Below, piece after piece: positions 27,853-39,088 of a stretch of DNA of 64,000 nucleotides. How positions within the stretch are numbered: position 1 is the first letter of the stretch; each line of letters opens with the position of its first letter. This DNA is from Krasilnikovozyma curviuscula (taxonomy: Eukaryota; Basidiomycota; Tremellomycetes; Cystofilobasidiales; Mrakiaceae), in the NCBI GenBank assembly GCA_014825775.1, contig MVAQ01000035.1, positions 62,001 through 126,000 of the forward strand, given 5' to 3'. A model generated the notes under the pieces. The model worked only from the letters and a program-made list of their open reading frames with translations. It made no database searches and was not told where the DNA came from. The translations under genes were made by a program, and so were the position numbers.

Positions 27853-29947
27853 TCGTACTACGTTCTTCTTCTTCTTCTGCTACTGCTGCTGTCAGGGCTT
27901 CTTCTGGTGGCTATGAGGGGTGGTATATAGCGGGAAAGGACCTTCGCTGGCTAGTGTCGATGGCGAGCAAGCGCGTGAAATTTGGTTGAGCTTTTTTTTT
28001 GATCAACTCCAGTGGAGATCTTTACTGGAAGGTGCAAGGGGAGCTGCTGGTGCTGCTAATTCCAGTATGTAGTGTAAGCTAATTGTCGAAGTCGGTTGGA
28101 ACGTGGGGGGGGTCTGAAAAGTTGCCCAGGCGTTTTCGCTCTTATGAAGCTGTGCCTTTCGATTTCGCTGGGTCGAGCCGTACGAGGGAGAGAGAGAGAA
28201 CGTAAAGGGAGGGACAGGTAGAGTTGCACGGTGGAATCCCCGTCAGAGTCTGATGGGAACTGTATGCTGTTCCGTCTGCTGCTGGTGACGGTGGGGGGGC
28301 CAAGGAGGGGAAACAACTCACCCGCCGAGGTGTTTTGCGAGAGGAAGAAGGCTAGTGGGGGGGTACCCAGGTGATTGAGCGCACGCTACCTCAGCAGCGA
28401 TCGAGCAATCCGAGCGAGGGGGGCACAGAGGGCAGCAGCAGACTCGAGAGACAGAAGCAGGGCCGTGTCCTACGCGCTTCTATCTACCCCGCTGCTGCTG
28501 CTGCTATCGAGGGAGGCTTTCAATTAAGAGACGGTCTGAAAGCTTCTTTTGTTCCGGGCACTAGCTTCCCTCATTCCAGGCGACAGAGAACAAGTCTCTT
28601 TTGGCAGGGCGCGGACGCGCGCAACCCCCCTCGCAGGCGGCAAGCCGCACCCAAGACCCCTACGTCGACCCGCAAAGCTTATTGCAACCAACTCCAGCAG
28701 GGGACGGGCATAATTAGAGAATTAACATTGCACGGGAAGCAGCTCTGCTCGATGCGCAACACACAAGTCTCACAATTCTAAAACAACGCTAAGATCAAGA
28801 AACTAAAAGGAGGGCCTCGACTTGGCCCCTCCAGGTCATCTGCGGCCGCAACATCGTATTTCCCTCTCCTCTGGTTCGCCAGGACGCAGTACACAGCAGA
28901 GTCACTTTGCCAATCACACGGACCCTCCAGTTTTTCCTGCTTCATTTGATATGAATCAAGACGACACGTCGATCCGAGCGAGAAGGGAAACCCTGCGACG
29001 AGGTTCTCTGCGTTTGTTTGTTTACCTCGAGATCGACAATTACTCCTGCGCGACGGAATCAATTTCCACCCCCCCCCCGAGAACCCTCTGTCACCATTGA
29101 ATGGTGCATTACATCGTCACTTTAACCATAGAAAGTCATACAAAGAATTCTCTGTAATCAAAGGAAGGGTTTAGGGTTCACCGCGCAAGTGCTTCCCAAC
29201 GGCGTTTGAGAGGCGCGCACACCTGGAAAAACGATACGGGGGAGACCTCGCCAGTCCTCGCCTCGTCAGTCGTCAAGCAAGCGCAAGAGATAAAGTTTCT
29301 TGCGGTGTTGATTGGGATAGCCAGTCAACCACAGGATTTGCATGGTTAGGTCTCAAAAAACCTGTGTGAGTTGTGAGTTGCGCCAACGGAGTAAACACAA
29401 AAACCTCAGTGAAGGTCAGTGAAGGGTGTTTTGGTTTCTGCGACTCCTGAGTCTGAGTCGTGTCGTATCTCGCGGCCGCCCTGTGTACCTCACACAATTA
29501 CCTACATGTGGCTGGGGTGGGAGTATATTCTTTAAATTACTGGAGAGTTTGCAGGTCTCTTGGCCCGCCCCAATACACACCGCTGATCATCTGCAAATGC
29601 GACCATTTTAGGCTCTCTGTGCTCTTTTGTCTCTGTTTGTCTCTCTCTCTCTTGGTAGACTCGCAAGAGTTTCTGGCCATGTGAGCAAACTGAAGGAGGC
29701 GCGGTAACTTACTCGGCCACAACAAGCCCTATCTGCCCACTAATCTCATTTTTGATCCCATCCTGAAAGACCGAACATTGAGCGATCTGAAATTGAGAAT
29801 TAGCATGGCGTGCGCATTTCTATCGAACCTGCGAACCTGGGGCCAACGTAGAACGCTTGCATCATCGTCAGCTGCCGCATCGCTTTGACCAGATGATGCT
29901 CGTCAATTGTCGGTCTGTTCATCACGTTGGTTCAATAGTATCTACGC
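27853..29947. other. 2.1-kb gene-free region upstream of the zinc-cluster factor
   Basis: No protein family, tRNA or transposon is recognised. It contains short GCT/CTG repeats (about 28490), several G or C homopolymer runs (28109, 28291, 28356, 29070) and scattered short frames. The left edge is the leader of the minus-strand transcription factor and the right edge is the VPS11 3' flank. A long 5' leader with upstream AUGs, or a non-coding RNA, would fit but cannot be shown. Confidence 0.5.
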
Positions 29948-32900
29948 TCACGCTCCCGCCGTCGTCCCAACATCGAACAACCCCCTCTGAAACGCACTGC
30001 TAACGACCTCAAACCCGTCCTCTGCATCCTCAACATCCTGCACAAACACGTCATGATGGGGGGCCAACCGCGCGTTGTTCGCTCGAATTTCACGAATGTT
30101 GCCATGCAGACGTGAGTCGATGGGACACGTCTCTGCGTCGCCGAGGCACCGTTGGTGGAATGAGTGCTTGCACATGAAGTGGATCGACGGGAGGTCCAGC
30201 GTACCCCCACACGACGCACAGCGAGCGACTTGGAAGATTTCTGGCTTGGACGTATCGGACAGCGATTGGATCTCTTTTTGTTTGGCTGCTGTCTCTGCCC
30301 GGTATGAAGCAATGAGGGATTGGTCCTAGTTTGAGACGAACAAATACGAAGTGTGAGTTTTTTGATGATCAGTGTCCCCAAACTTTTTGATAGGTGGAAC
30401 CACTTACTGAATTGACGTCTTGTCTCATCTCACGAATCTTCTCCGTCAACCAGTCCTTCACAATCCCAACGCTCGAGATGTTATTTCTACTCAGCACCTG
30501 AATAACCTGGACCGTTGGCATGATCCTCTCTTCGTCAATATGCCTCAGGATGTCTTTGAGGTCGGTTGAATGGCGAGTGATGAGCTGGTGGGACGACGTC
30601 AAGAACCTGAGTACCAACGGGTAAAGATTCGGGTTTGTAGGACCGTACAGATGTAGATGCTGGATGACTCTGTCAGATGCATGCTCTTTTGACTCGTTGC
30701 TGCCGTCGTGAGGGGTCGAAGTGGAAGAGCATTCATTTTCCTGATCGATCCAGAACCGAAGAACATCCTCATACATTCCCAGCCTCTCCCAGATACCCAC
30801 TAGACCTTCCGTAAAGTCGGATGTGGAGCAGACAATCAGCGCGTGCGTCACGTCAAACGGTATCGACGTTCCCTGCTCTAACAGCTTCACCAGCTTCAGC
30901 TTCATAGTGTCTAGACTGAGCGGGCCAATGTGATTTGAGAAGTAGAGGTAGAGTTCCAGGAGGGTATTCCATACCGCCTTCTGATCCTTCAAGTCGTCTG
31001 ATTCCTCTTCTTGTGAAATGAGCGCTGCACTGGAATGATGATTCGAAGCCACTCTCGATGCGACAGCAGGCTTAAGCTTCATGTCAACCTTTTGGCCCCA
31101 TCGCTTGAGAGCAACAGATTCCAAAAAGTTCATGAAGTGGTCGGGTATGTCGATAAAGTGAGCAAAGAAGAGTTGAGGGGAAGGCGGAGTGTAAGATGTC
31201 GATGTAATCGGTTCTTCCAATTCGGATGGCGGAGAGGAATCATTTCTAGCATACGTGGAGCTTCTCTGTGTCATTGCAGGGGCAAGCTTTGGAGATTCGT
31301 TAGCGGGACCATTGCCGTTTGTAGGAGGCTGAGCTGGACCAGGACCATTTCGACCAAGGTTCAATAGGTTCGCAAAGTAAGCTGGAGAGTTTTCTTCTGC
31401 TGCTGTTGGATCAACTGGATGAGGCTGCTTCTTGGACTTCTCTCCATGGTCTCCACAGCACAAATCGATCAAGAAATCTGTCGCCTCAGATGGCTGATTT
31501 GAGAGAAGAGCCTTTCCGTACTTCAGCATGTTTTCCTGGGCCTAGAATTACAATAATTCACCAATTGCCCCAAAAGTTAGTGTTCAGCACCAAGTGAACA
31601 ATTGGACCATATCTTACCAGATCAGGTGGAAGACCCTTCAAGAAACGAAGTCCTTCCTTCCAAGCACCCAAGTCCTCAATCTGGATCCTTAGATATTCCT
31701 CTCCTCTTCCAAATCGCCGAGCAAGCCATCCAGCCTTCTCGTAAAGGCCAGCTTGTCGTAAGACCTTGATTGCTGTCTCCAAATCGAACGGTAGCTCCTT
31801 TTCAGCCTCCACACCGCTGGCGGATGTGGCTGGTCCAACAGATGTTTTCAAGAAAGCATCCAATCGCGTGAGATCAGATGTTTTAGTGTAGCAGTTGAGT
31901 AAAAGAGTGGTATGGTCTGAATTTGCGAGGTTGGCAGCGTGAAGTTCTTGAAGATAAGTGATGAGGTTGTTGATACGCTGAGCGTCGAGAAACTGGGACC
32001 ATAGAAAAGCATAGTGAGACGTCATTTTTACTCCAAAATGCAAAGACCTATTAACTCACCTTTCTGATGACATACGAAGCTCCCACTTGTCCACCGAATG
32101 TCTTCACATACTCCCCGACTGCACCATCGAAATCGCCCTTCAGATAGAGGTGATCACCATACCTTCGATGGATGTCGATCAATGTATCTTTTCTCTTCTT
32201 TTCTTTTTCTGGATCTACACTCCCTCCAACGCTCTCTCCACTTCCACCAGAAGCAAGCGTTAGAGCCAGAGGATAGAGTGCTTTGGAGAACAAGTGATCA
32301 AGCTTCTGTTGGAGCGGGAGCGGTTCCAGCTTGATAACTTTACCATCATTTCCAATAATGAAGTAAGCACCCCAGTTCTCGAAACTGTCCTTCACTCCTT
32401 CTGGGAGCGAGAATAGCGCCGAAGTTGTATTCGAGCTCCAGGAGATGAATTTTCCTTCCAAGTCAAACATTGTAACACCCCCCGCTGACGACGGACCGCC
32501 CCTTCGAGAATTTGTAGTTGTTGATGGAGGTGGTGAAACAATGACAACGTCGCTTTTGCCGAAGAGTTTGACCATCGTTTTAGGTCCCTCGAGCGCGATA
32601 ACGGCATCTCTTCCTCCAGAATTCAGGGACACCAGTCCTTCATCTTTACCTAAAAGAATACCGTTTGCAAGAGGATATGTTGTTCCACAGTAGAGACCAC
32701 TTCCGATTTCTTCGACAATCCGCGGTTGATGCTTGCCGTTCACGGGGTAAATGAACGTTCTGGTAGGTGTTGTGATGAAGAGATCGCTAGTGCTTGTTTT
32801 GGCAGTCGAGTGAGAGAATGAAAGAAGGGTGATTGGTTCAGTTGGTGTCGAAGAATTTTCTTCGAGGACGACTTTGGGTTTTGGTAAGGAATGGATTGAG

Positions 32901-34297
32901 TTTGCGGTTGGAATGGCCGTAGCAGATGGACCTCCAGATGAAGAGGGTGAAGAGAGAGACTGAGACAGATGTCGATAAAGAAGAACCGTTCCATCTCCCA
33001 GTGCAACTGCGAGATGCGTGAGAGTGGGGGTAAGAGCAATGGTTGAAACCTGACGGGTACAAGGGGGGAGCATGAGATTCCAATGAGGACCCAATTACGT
33101 GACTTTCACTCACAGGATGTACCCTCGCACTTCCACCGGTTAGAACTTTGACACTTTTCAGTAAAGCGGGCCTACCGCTCTGTTTTGAGATATTCAGAAG
33201 ATCCCAGATCTTCAGTATTGGATTACTCGAATTCCCTTCTTCCTGCAAGTTGCAAACCAATCAAAATAGTGCCAAAGTCAGTATCAGCGAAGAGTTTCGT
33301 GGGCCGTATAGAGAGAAAATGGGGTCTCTCACACCGAGGGTAATCAGAACTCCTCTCGACTCAATCATGTGACTACATCGCCCCCCAGTCTTCAGTCCTT
33401 CCTCTTCCAAGTTACCATATGCTATCCACTCATTCAGAACTCGAAAGTCAGAGTCTAATGACAGGCAAAGGGTATTAGTGATAGTTCCAAGACGCAATGA
33501 AACTTCAACGATCGGACGCACTGAGAAACTTGATTCGACCATAGTGATCTGCTACTAAAACACCTCCCGAGTTAGAAGTTTCGCCACTAGAGGAGGGCGT
33601 TATGCAAGCGATCTGGTTGGTGTCCTAAAATAATTGCAAGCATAGCAGACCGAGGTTAGTTGTATCATCCGTCAAGGGCTAGCTCAGCTTGAAAATGAAC
33701 TTACTTTGAAAGCTACAGGATTGGATAAGAGATCTTGAGAGTCTTTAACCTACAACGAAGTATAAGAAGCAAGTCAGTGACCTGCAAGGAAACCAACAGA
33801 GCCGTGGTGAGCGATGAGAGTAAGCGCCATGCTTCAGCAGTGACACTTCGACGTCCTCTGAGAAAAGTCTTCTTTATAGCACATGAGGGAAAGCCTCATT
33901 CCACAAGTACTCCATCCTGTCATTAGCCGGGGTGGGTCCAGGAAATGCCCTCTCTGCCACCACGCTTCCAGTTTGCTTCCTATCTTTCCATCCTTGTTAA
34001 GCTGACCTCTTCTCATTCCAGATTCACTCAATTATCAACTTCATTGATAATGCAGCTCGATTTCTGATGCTGCGTGGCCTATTGACTCATCCCATGCTCA
34101 AACACACTGGCATCGCTCACAAGAACCCCACGCTGCTCGTTACTCACCAGAGTCGATTCAAAGAAGTTGAAAGATCTCCACTGTAGGAATGAAAGGAAGC
34201 TGAATAATCAGTTCTTTGTGTCCATCTGTCCTGAGAGATGGTTTACCAGAAAGAATGAACCAGTACTCACGCTCGGAGCGCCTGCTGGAAGCGCCAT
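29948..34297 (-). CDS. VPS11: Vacuolar sorting protein Vps11 (HOPS/CORVET core subunit, RING-H2)
   Basis: Vps11 (Pep5) is a scaffold of the HOPS and CORVET tethering complexes on endosomes and vacuoles. The start MALPAGAPS is joined to WRSFNFFESTL, matching the conserved WRRFNFF opening. Next come beta-propeller segments (DSDFRVLNEWIAYG, ILKIWDLLNISK, TPTLTHLAVALGDGTVLLYR), then a long alpha-solenoid with YGDHLYLKGDFDGAVGEYVKTFG and YVIRK. The C-terminus has a RING-H2 finger (CASCGGTLDLPSIHFMCKHS, then HQRC and CPID). The length is about 1,100 residues with about ten introns, the first exons being very small. Downstream on the same strand is the zinc-cluster factor gene. Confidence 0.92.
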
Positions 34298-34961
34298 CCC
34301 CCCTTCTTCGTGGGCACTCTGATAAACACCAAACAAACTTTGGCTATGAACAGATTTCTATATTCGAAGATGAGAATAGTGCGAAACAGACTCGATGATG
34401 GGTGATGGGTCTTTTGGTTGCCGCTTCGAATTGAAACACGCAGGCAGCTGTGTGGCGCGAAAACTCAGCAACGGAAAGCCGGAATCCCATAGGTACCGCT
34501 TGGTTATGAAGATGAGCTGTAAGTTGGTAATTGTTCTTGCTAGGATATCTCTGCCAGTGAGTTGTTGATTTATTAGGTGGATGATATTAGGGAGATGACA
34601 TTACGGATTTATAGTATGTATTTAAAGTAACAGAGATCATTTAGCGATACAGTATTTTCCCCAAAACAAAACAAATAATAGAGTTGAATAGAGTAAGAGG
34701 CGATGCAAGTGGTCGTTGATGAGATGTAGTCGTCGTAATGAGATGCAAAGATTTCTGTAGAACAGGTTAATCTCAGCTTAGCTTTTAGGTTTCAATGAAT
34801 GGCTTGAAACTTACAATGTTGAAAGTAAAGCTCTTGTGGAGAATTAAAGCTCAAATGAGTCTGATGGCTTAGATCGGGACGAAGGGTGGTAGGAGACCTA
34901 GTGGCACGAATGTAAAGGTCAGGATCGACTCAAGAAAATCAAGCGCGATTAGAATGTTCTC
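34298..34961. other. Intergenic region upstream of VPS11
   Basis: It contains the VPS11 promoter and an A/T-rich stretch at 34560-34700. No gene is supported. On the minus strand a short frame (about 34877-34947) encodes a hydrophobic peptide ending LGLLPPFVPI; it could be a last exon of the small gene next door but no convincing splice links them. Confidence 0.35.
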
Positions 34962-35261
34962 TTACAGAACTATATCTCTCTGATATTGGTGATGATTGGG
35001 AGGTGGAAGAGGCAATCGAGTCGATCGAGGAACGCGGCTGAGAGGAAATCGACCAGTCCACCGTCTGGTTTTAAGGAAAACAAACTCGTTCAGCAAGCTC
35101 TCCTCCTTTACAAAGTGACAGACAGAAGACGAGCTAACCATATTCTCATTCGAGCCGCTTCTGTAGTTTGAGAAGTCTGTCAACTCGCATCCTTCCTTCG
35201 CCTGCTTGTTTGCCTGTGGGACGAGAGGGGTCGAGAAGAGCCTCATGAAGGAGTTGACCAT
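34962..35261 (-). CDS. Possible small protein of 99 residues, unrecognised
   Basis: An open frame starts at an ATG preceded by a long C/T-rich leader of the kind seen at true starts in this window (gene-like context at 35262-35330). It encodes MVNSFMRLFSTPLVPQANK and continues to a Pro/His-rich end. The N-terminus is slightly basic and amphipathic, so a mitochondrial protein is possible. A donor-like gttagc after residue 42 could shorten or change the C-terminus. No family is recognised. It could also be a non-coding transcript. Confidence 0.35.
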   Translation of the reverse strand: MVNSFMRLFSTPLVPQANKQAKEGCELTDFSNYRSGSNENMVSSSSVCHFVKEESLLNEFVFLKTRRWTGRFPLSRVPRSTRLPLPPPNHHQYQRDIVL

Positions 35262-35742
35262 GATGGAGAAGGAGATGTGATAGAGTGTTGATTCGAAAAG
35301 AGGATGATGTTGTTGGGTCCGAAAAGGCCAGACGAAGGTGCTGGGTTATAAAGGAAATTTTGCGTTGATGTCATCCTCGTCATATTCGGGCGCGGGGCTA
35401 ATTTATCTTCGAGTTGTCTTTGTTTTTGTTTACAAGCTGACTGTTCCCTGGATGATACCCACAGGCAGAAGAGGGAGAGAAAAGTACGAAACAAGCGAGC
35501 AAGTAAAGTAAGTGGCTTCTTATGACCGCCGCTCTCCGTATACTTGCCTACTGCTGCCACTGAGAAGTCAGCCTCGGCAGCACTCCTTCCTCAGTAGACG
35601 AAGGAGTACAGAGACGAAGCAGATACGCTTTTGCCCTCGTTTTAATATCTCGAGGGTTCTTCTTTCCCTGATTGCCGATAGTAATGCTGGAAGGATAGCC
35701 TGAAGTATACAACATTTGATCACATTACTGCTAGTGCATCAT
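35262..35742. other. Intergenic region between the small ORF and the two-RRM gene
   Basis: It holds a TATA-like element (ttataaag, about 35345) and pyrimidine-rich sequence on the minus strand upstream of the small ORF, and the 3' flank of the RRM gene. No gene is recognised. Confidence 0.4.
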
Positions 35743-37292
35743 TCATGAACCTCGTCTAAATTTGTCTGTTTCTTCCTGTATCTCCCTGTCCAGTAGCCTC
35801 TCCAGCGATGCCTGTCCAATCAACTCCAACTCCAGCCCAAACGCTCTCAATCCATCACCGTCCTCTCTCCCCTCAGCAGCGGAGCTACTGGTGGGAGGAA
35901 TCACCAGCCTTCCTCGCGTCGGATTCGAAGCTTGAACACCTTTGCCCCCCTTTTCTTCCTTGTTAGCATCCATCACACCTTCTGGTGTCCGCTCGTGTGT
36001 CCCGCCTTCCTCAGACCGCATTATCTCAACCTTTAACCTCCTACCTTCAACAAACCAACCTTGCACATCAAAAGAAGCATTCCTCGCTTCTTTCTCCTCT
36101 GCATAGCTGATTTTAACTGTTGCATGACTGACTTCAATCTCTTCGCCAGTAGTAGAGCTTGTCGTTGTGGGGTGGGAGGATGGAGTGTATGTGAACGATG
36201 TGATCTGACCGTAGGTCGCGAAATGGTTCTGAAGCACTGCTTGAGATAGTGAAGCATGAATATTCGAAATCACAATCGTTTTGCTTGGCTCAAATTGATG
36301 TTGCTGATGTTGTATAGGTGCAGCTGAGGGTGAGGTTGACCCAGTTCGATTCATCTCCTGATTGTTATGGACCATCTTCTTCCTGACACTAAATCCAGTT
36401 TTAAGTTTATCGATCAGGTTGTTGAAAAACCTGGATTCAGCGCCAACGATGAGGCCCGCGACTGAGTCCTCGATGGGATCGTATTCACGTATGGCAGGCG
36501 ATGTCATTGTAGATAACGGTTGATTAGTTTGATTTATTCCTGGTGGTACGTTTGAAGATGGTGACGAAGAGAAGGCTGTAGAAGGCAAGGAAAGGTCGAC
36601 GATGTTGCCTCTCTGTGAGAACCGGATCAAACAATTGTCAACATATGTCGAAAGAATAGGTCAATGGCGCGAAGCACCTGGAGTCTAAGAGCCTCACATA
36701 CATTAACTTCAGTGCTCCTCTCACTGGAATCATCTAATCTCCTGACCTTCAACCCAATCCCTATTTCTTCGAGGTCGGCCCATGTCGTGTTTCCATCCTC
36801 AAACCAAATAGCCCTGTCTACAGAATCATTGTTTTGATATGCAACAAATGCAAAAGCGAATTGCTGCTTTCTGACTTGTCCTTTCGCAGGAGAGTAGGGT
36901 ACAAGGATGGGTGGGAGGAATCGGAAGTGCAAGATCTTGCCATGCTGGCTGAATTGACGACGGATCAAAGTGGGCTCTATGCCAGGAGGTATGTTGAGGA
37001 TGATGATTGAGTGTTGAGTTAAATGATCATTATTGCCGCTGCTGAATCGTTTCTGGTTGTAGTGAGAAGAAGAGGAAGGAGGAGGTTTGGGAATGAACAA
37101 GGCGGGCGAGGTTGAGAAAGATTGTCGTCGAAGAGGGGAATCTAAACAGATGCAAGTATCAGAGCGAAGAAGAGGGTTAAGTAGGGAGGAGAAGAGGAAC
37201 CAACTGTGCGAGGTAACTAGATGCCTTGTAGAATAGTTCAGCCGGGATGGAGCAGGAACACTGCTACAAGCTCTGCTAGTATTGAGTCTCAT
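35743..37292 (-). CDS. Two-RRM RNA-binding protein, probably mitochondrial
   Basis: The first exon (MRLNTSRACSSVPAPSRLNY) is Arg/Ser-rich without acidic residues, resembling a mitochondrial presequence. The first RRM shows HSIIILNIPPGIEP and QQFAFAFVAYQNNDSVDRAI as RNP2 and RNP1 equivalents. The second shows KTIVISNIHASLSQAVLQNH and SHATVKISYAEEKEARNA. The spacer carries YDPIEDSVAGLIVGAESRFF. Introns fit near 37142-37205 and between VN and RGNIVDLS (about 36612-36703). It would bind RNA, possibly organellar transcripts. I do not know an exact orthologue, and localisation is inference from the N-terminus. Confidence 0.75.
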
Positions 37293-37741
37293 ACGAGCAG
37301 AGAGAGTAGCAGTACCAACTAAATGACAGACAGAAGAGAATAGTGTCAGACTTACTTGCGAACTGGGAAGGAGTATGGAAGAATGTACACTGACCGCTAC
37401 AGTTGCATGAGGAGCATAGTCTTCGTATTGAGTGACCTTGTAAGGTCATTCATTCATTCACTGACTATCCCGAGTTCCAAAGAAGACGAAGGAGTTGGTT
37501 TTTAGCGAGTTCTGGTTAAGTCGAAGCTTCCAGTAGGGCGATAAACGAAACGGCAGTTGCAAAAGGATAAACTGGATAATTTTCTCACTTTAACGAATAA
37601 AGTGACAAGATTTCTGTCTTTCTGTTGATGCTTTTCTGTTCGATATGATCTGACTATACCGTCCGTCATCCGGGATCTCATTCTCCTCCTCAGCCCTTCC
37701 TTCAAAGGATGACCTCAACCACATCTTTCTCCAATCTCACT
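37293..37741. other. Divergent intergenic region
   Basis: It lies between the minus-strand RRM gene and the plus-strand gene at 37742 and so carries both promoters. There is a repeated cattcatt stretch at about 37447. No gene is seen. Confidence 0.45.
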
Positions 37742-38603
37742 ATGTTCGCCGCTAGATCTGTTGCTTCTGCTGCCGCCCGTAGAGCTATCACTGCTCAAAT
37801 CTCCAGAGTTGGAGTCTCCTCCGTGAGAATGGCTTCCACTGCTCACGCTGAACACAAGAGCAGCGACTTGCTCTGGCAGGTGAGTTGAGCACGTTTTTGG
37901 GGCTGTATACTCCCCTTCTTTGATTTCTAACAATTTCCCTCTTCTTATTGTGATCAGGTTGGATCCCTTGCCTTCTTCGTCCCTGCTGTAAGACCTTTCA
38001 AGGCTGTTTTTTCCATTCACCTGAATTTTCATACTGACAGGATCTTCTCTGATCTTCCTGCTGTGTGCAGATCGGCTGGTGCTACACCAACACTGTCGAC
38101 CCATCAAAGGCCCACCACGGACACGGAGATTCTCACGCTGAGCACAAGGTGCGTTTTAACTGGTATCCGCATCCGTTCGCGAGAGTTGATTCGCTCAACT
38201 GATGCTGATGTTTCTCCTTTTTTCCGGTGTGCCGTCCGAAGTAGGAACAAAAATCAACCCCACCCCCTGCCGAGAAGAAAGAGCCTGTAGAGGAGAAGAA
38301 GGAAGAGGAGAAGCCTGTAGAAAAGAAGGAGGAGCCACCTGTACAGGAAGAGAAGAAGGAAGAACCACCAAAAGAAGAAGAGTCAAAAACTGCTACAACT
38401 GAGGAAGCCCCTCTTGAAGAACCATCTCACGATGAATTGTTGAAATCTGTTGAGAAAGCTTTGGTAAGTCTTGCTATTATTGTTTCGTTTGACTATAAAC
38501 GGCGTATGGCTGCGGACTTACGCTACATCGGTTGTCGTTTCAGAAAGCTGATGCTCCCCAAGCTGCCGCTGTTGAGGAAGCTGCCACTTCTTCATCTGCA
38601 TAA
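37742..38603 (+). CDS. Single-pass mitochondrial-type protein with Lys/Glu-rich tail
   Basis: The N-terminus (MFAARSVASAAARRAITAQI) is a strong candidate mitochondrial presequence: Ala/Arg-rich, no acids, with a likely cleavage region near RMAS. After AEHKSSDLLWQ comes one hydrophobic segment (VGSLAFFVPAIGWCYTNT) spread over two tiny exons. A His-rich patch (HHGHGDSHAEHK) follows, then a long repetitive charged tail of KKEEP-type units ending in an Ala-rich helix. Four introns with good signals. A single-pass inner membrane protein with a long exposed tail is the likely topology (inference). No named family was recognised. Confidence 0.8.
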
Positions 38604-39088
38604 TCAACAAACCAAAAAATCGATCATCCATCGGACCACGGTTTCTCTAGGTCGGACAAGTAATCAGTTAGTTAGTGGTTGTAGAAATCTATCTTCCAAA
38701 AACAGAACGTCAAATGCACGTTCCTTCAAAAGATATGCGGTTAGCAAGGCTTAGAGAAGAAATGTTTTGAGGGTTATACAGAAGAGGCCAGCATGAAGCG
38801 CAACTAGTAAAACTGCTGTGGGATTCCTTTCCTCTCGTGTAGGTCCGCTTCTGGTTTCTGCGACTGGCCAGAAAAAGGAGGTGTCTCGACTATCGTGTTT
38901 TCTTCACAAGCTGACCGGCAACAAGAAATGAAGTTCGTACAGAACATATTTCATCGTCGAAAACATTGTTGTGGCAGTCATCAGTCATTCTCACCTTCAC
39001 CTCATACAAGTCTATCTTTACTTAAGCTTCACAAGACAAGAAAGATAGTGCTAATGGTTGATGGGAGCCTCATCAGTGCGAAGCGAAA
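38604..39088. other. Convergent 3' flanks
   Basis: It separates the plus-strand mitochondrial-type gene from the minus-strand ETF-beta gene. No gene is supported. Confidence 0.5.

Noticed and set aside
28371..29100. Open frames in the region upstream of the C-terminal zinc-cluster factor
   Set aside because: Low-complexity composition, no splice-consistent partners and no recognised motif.
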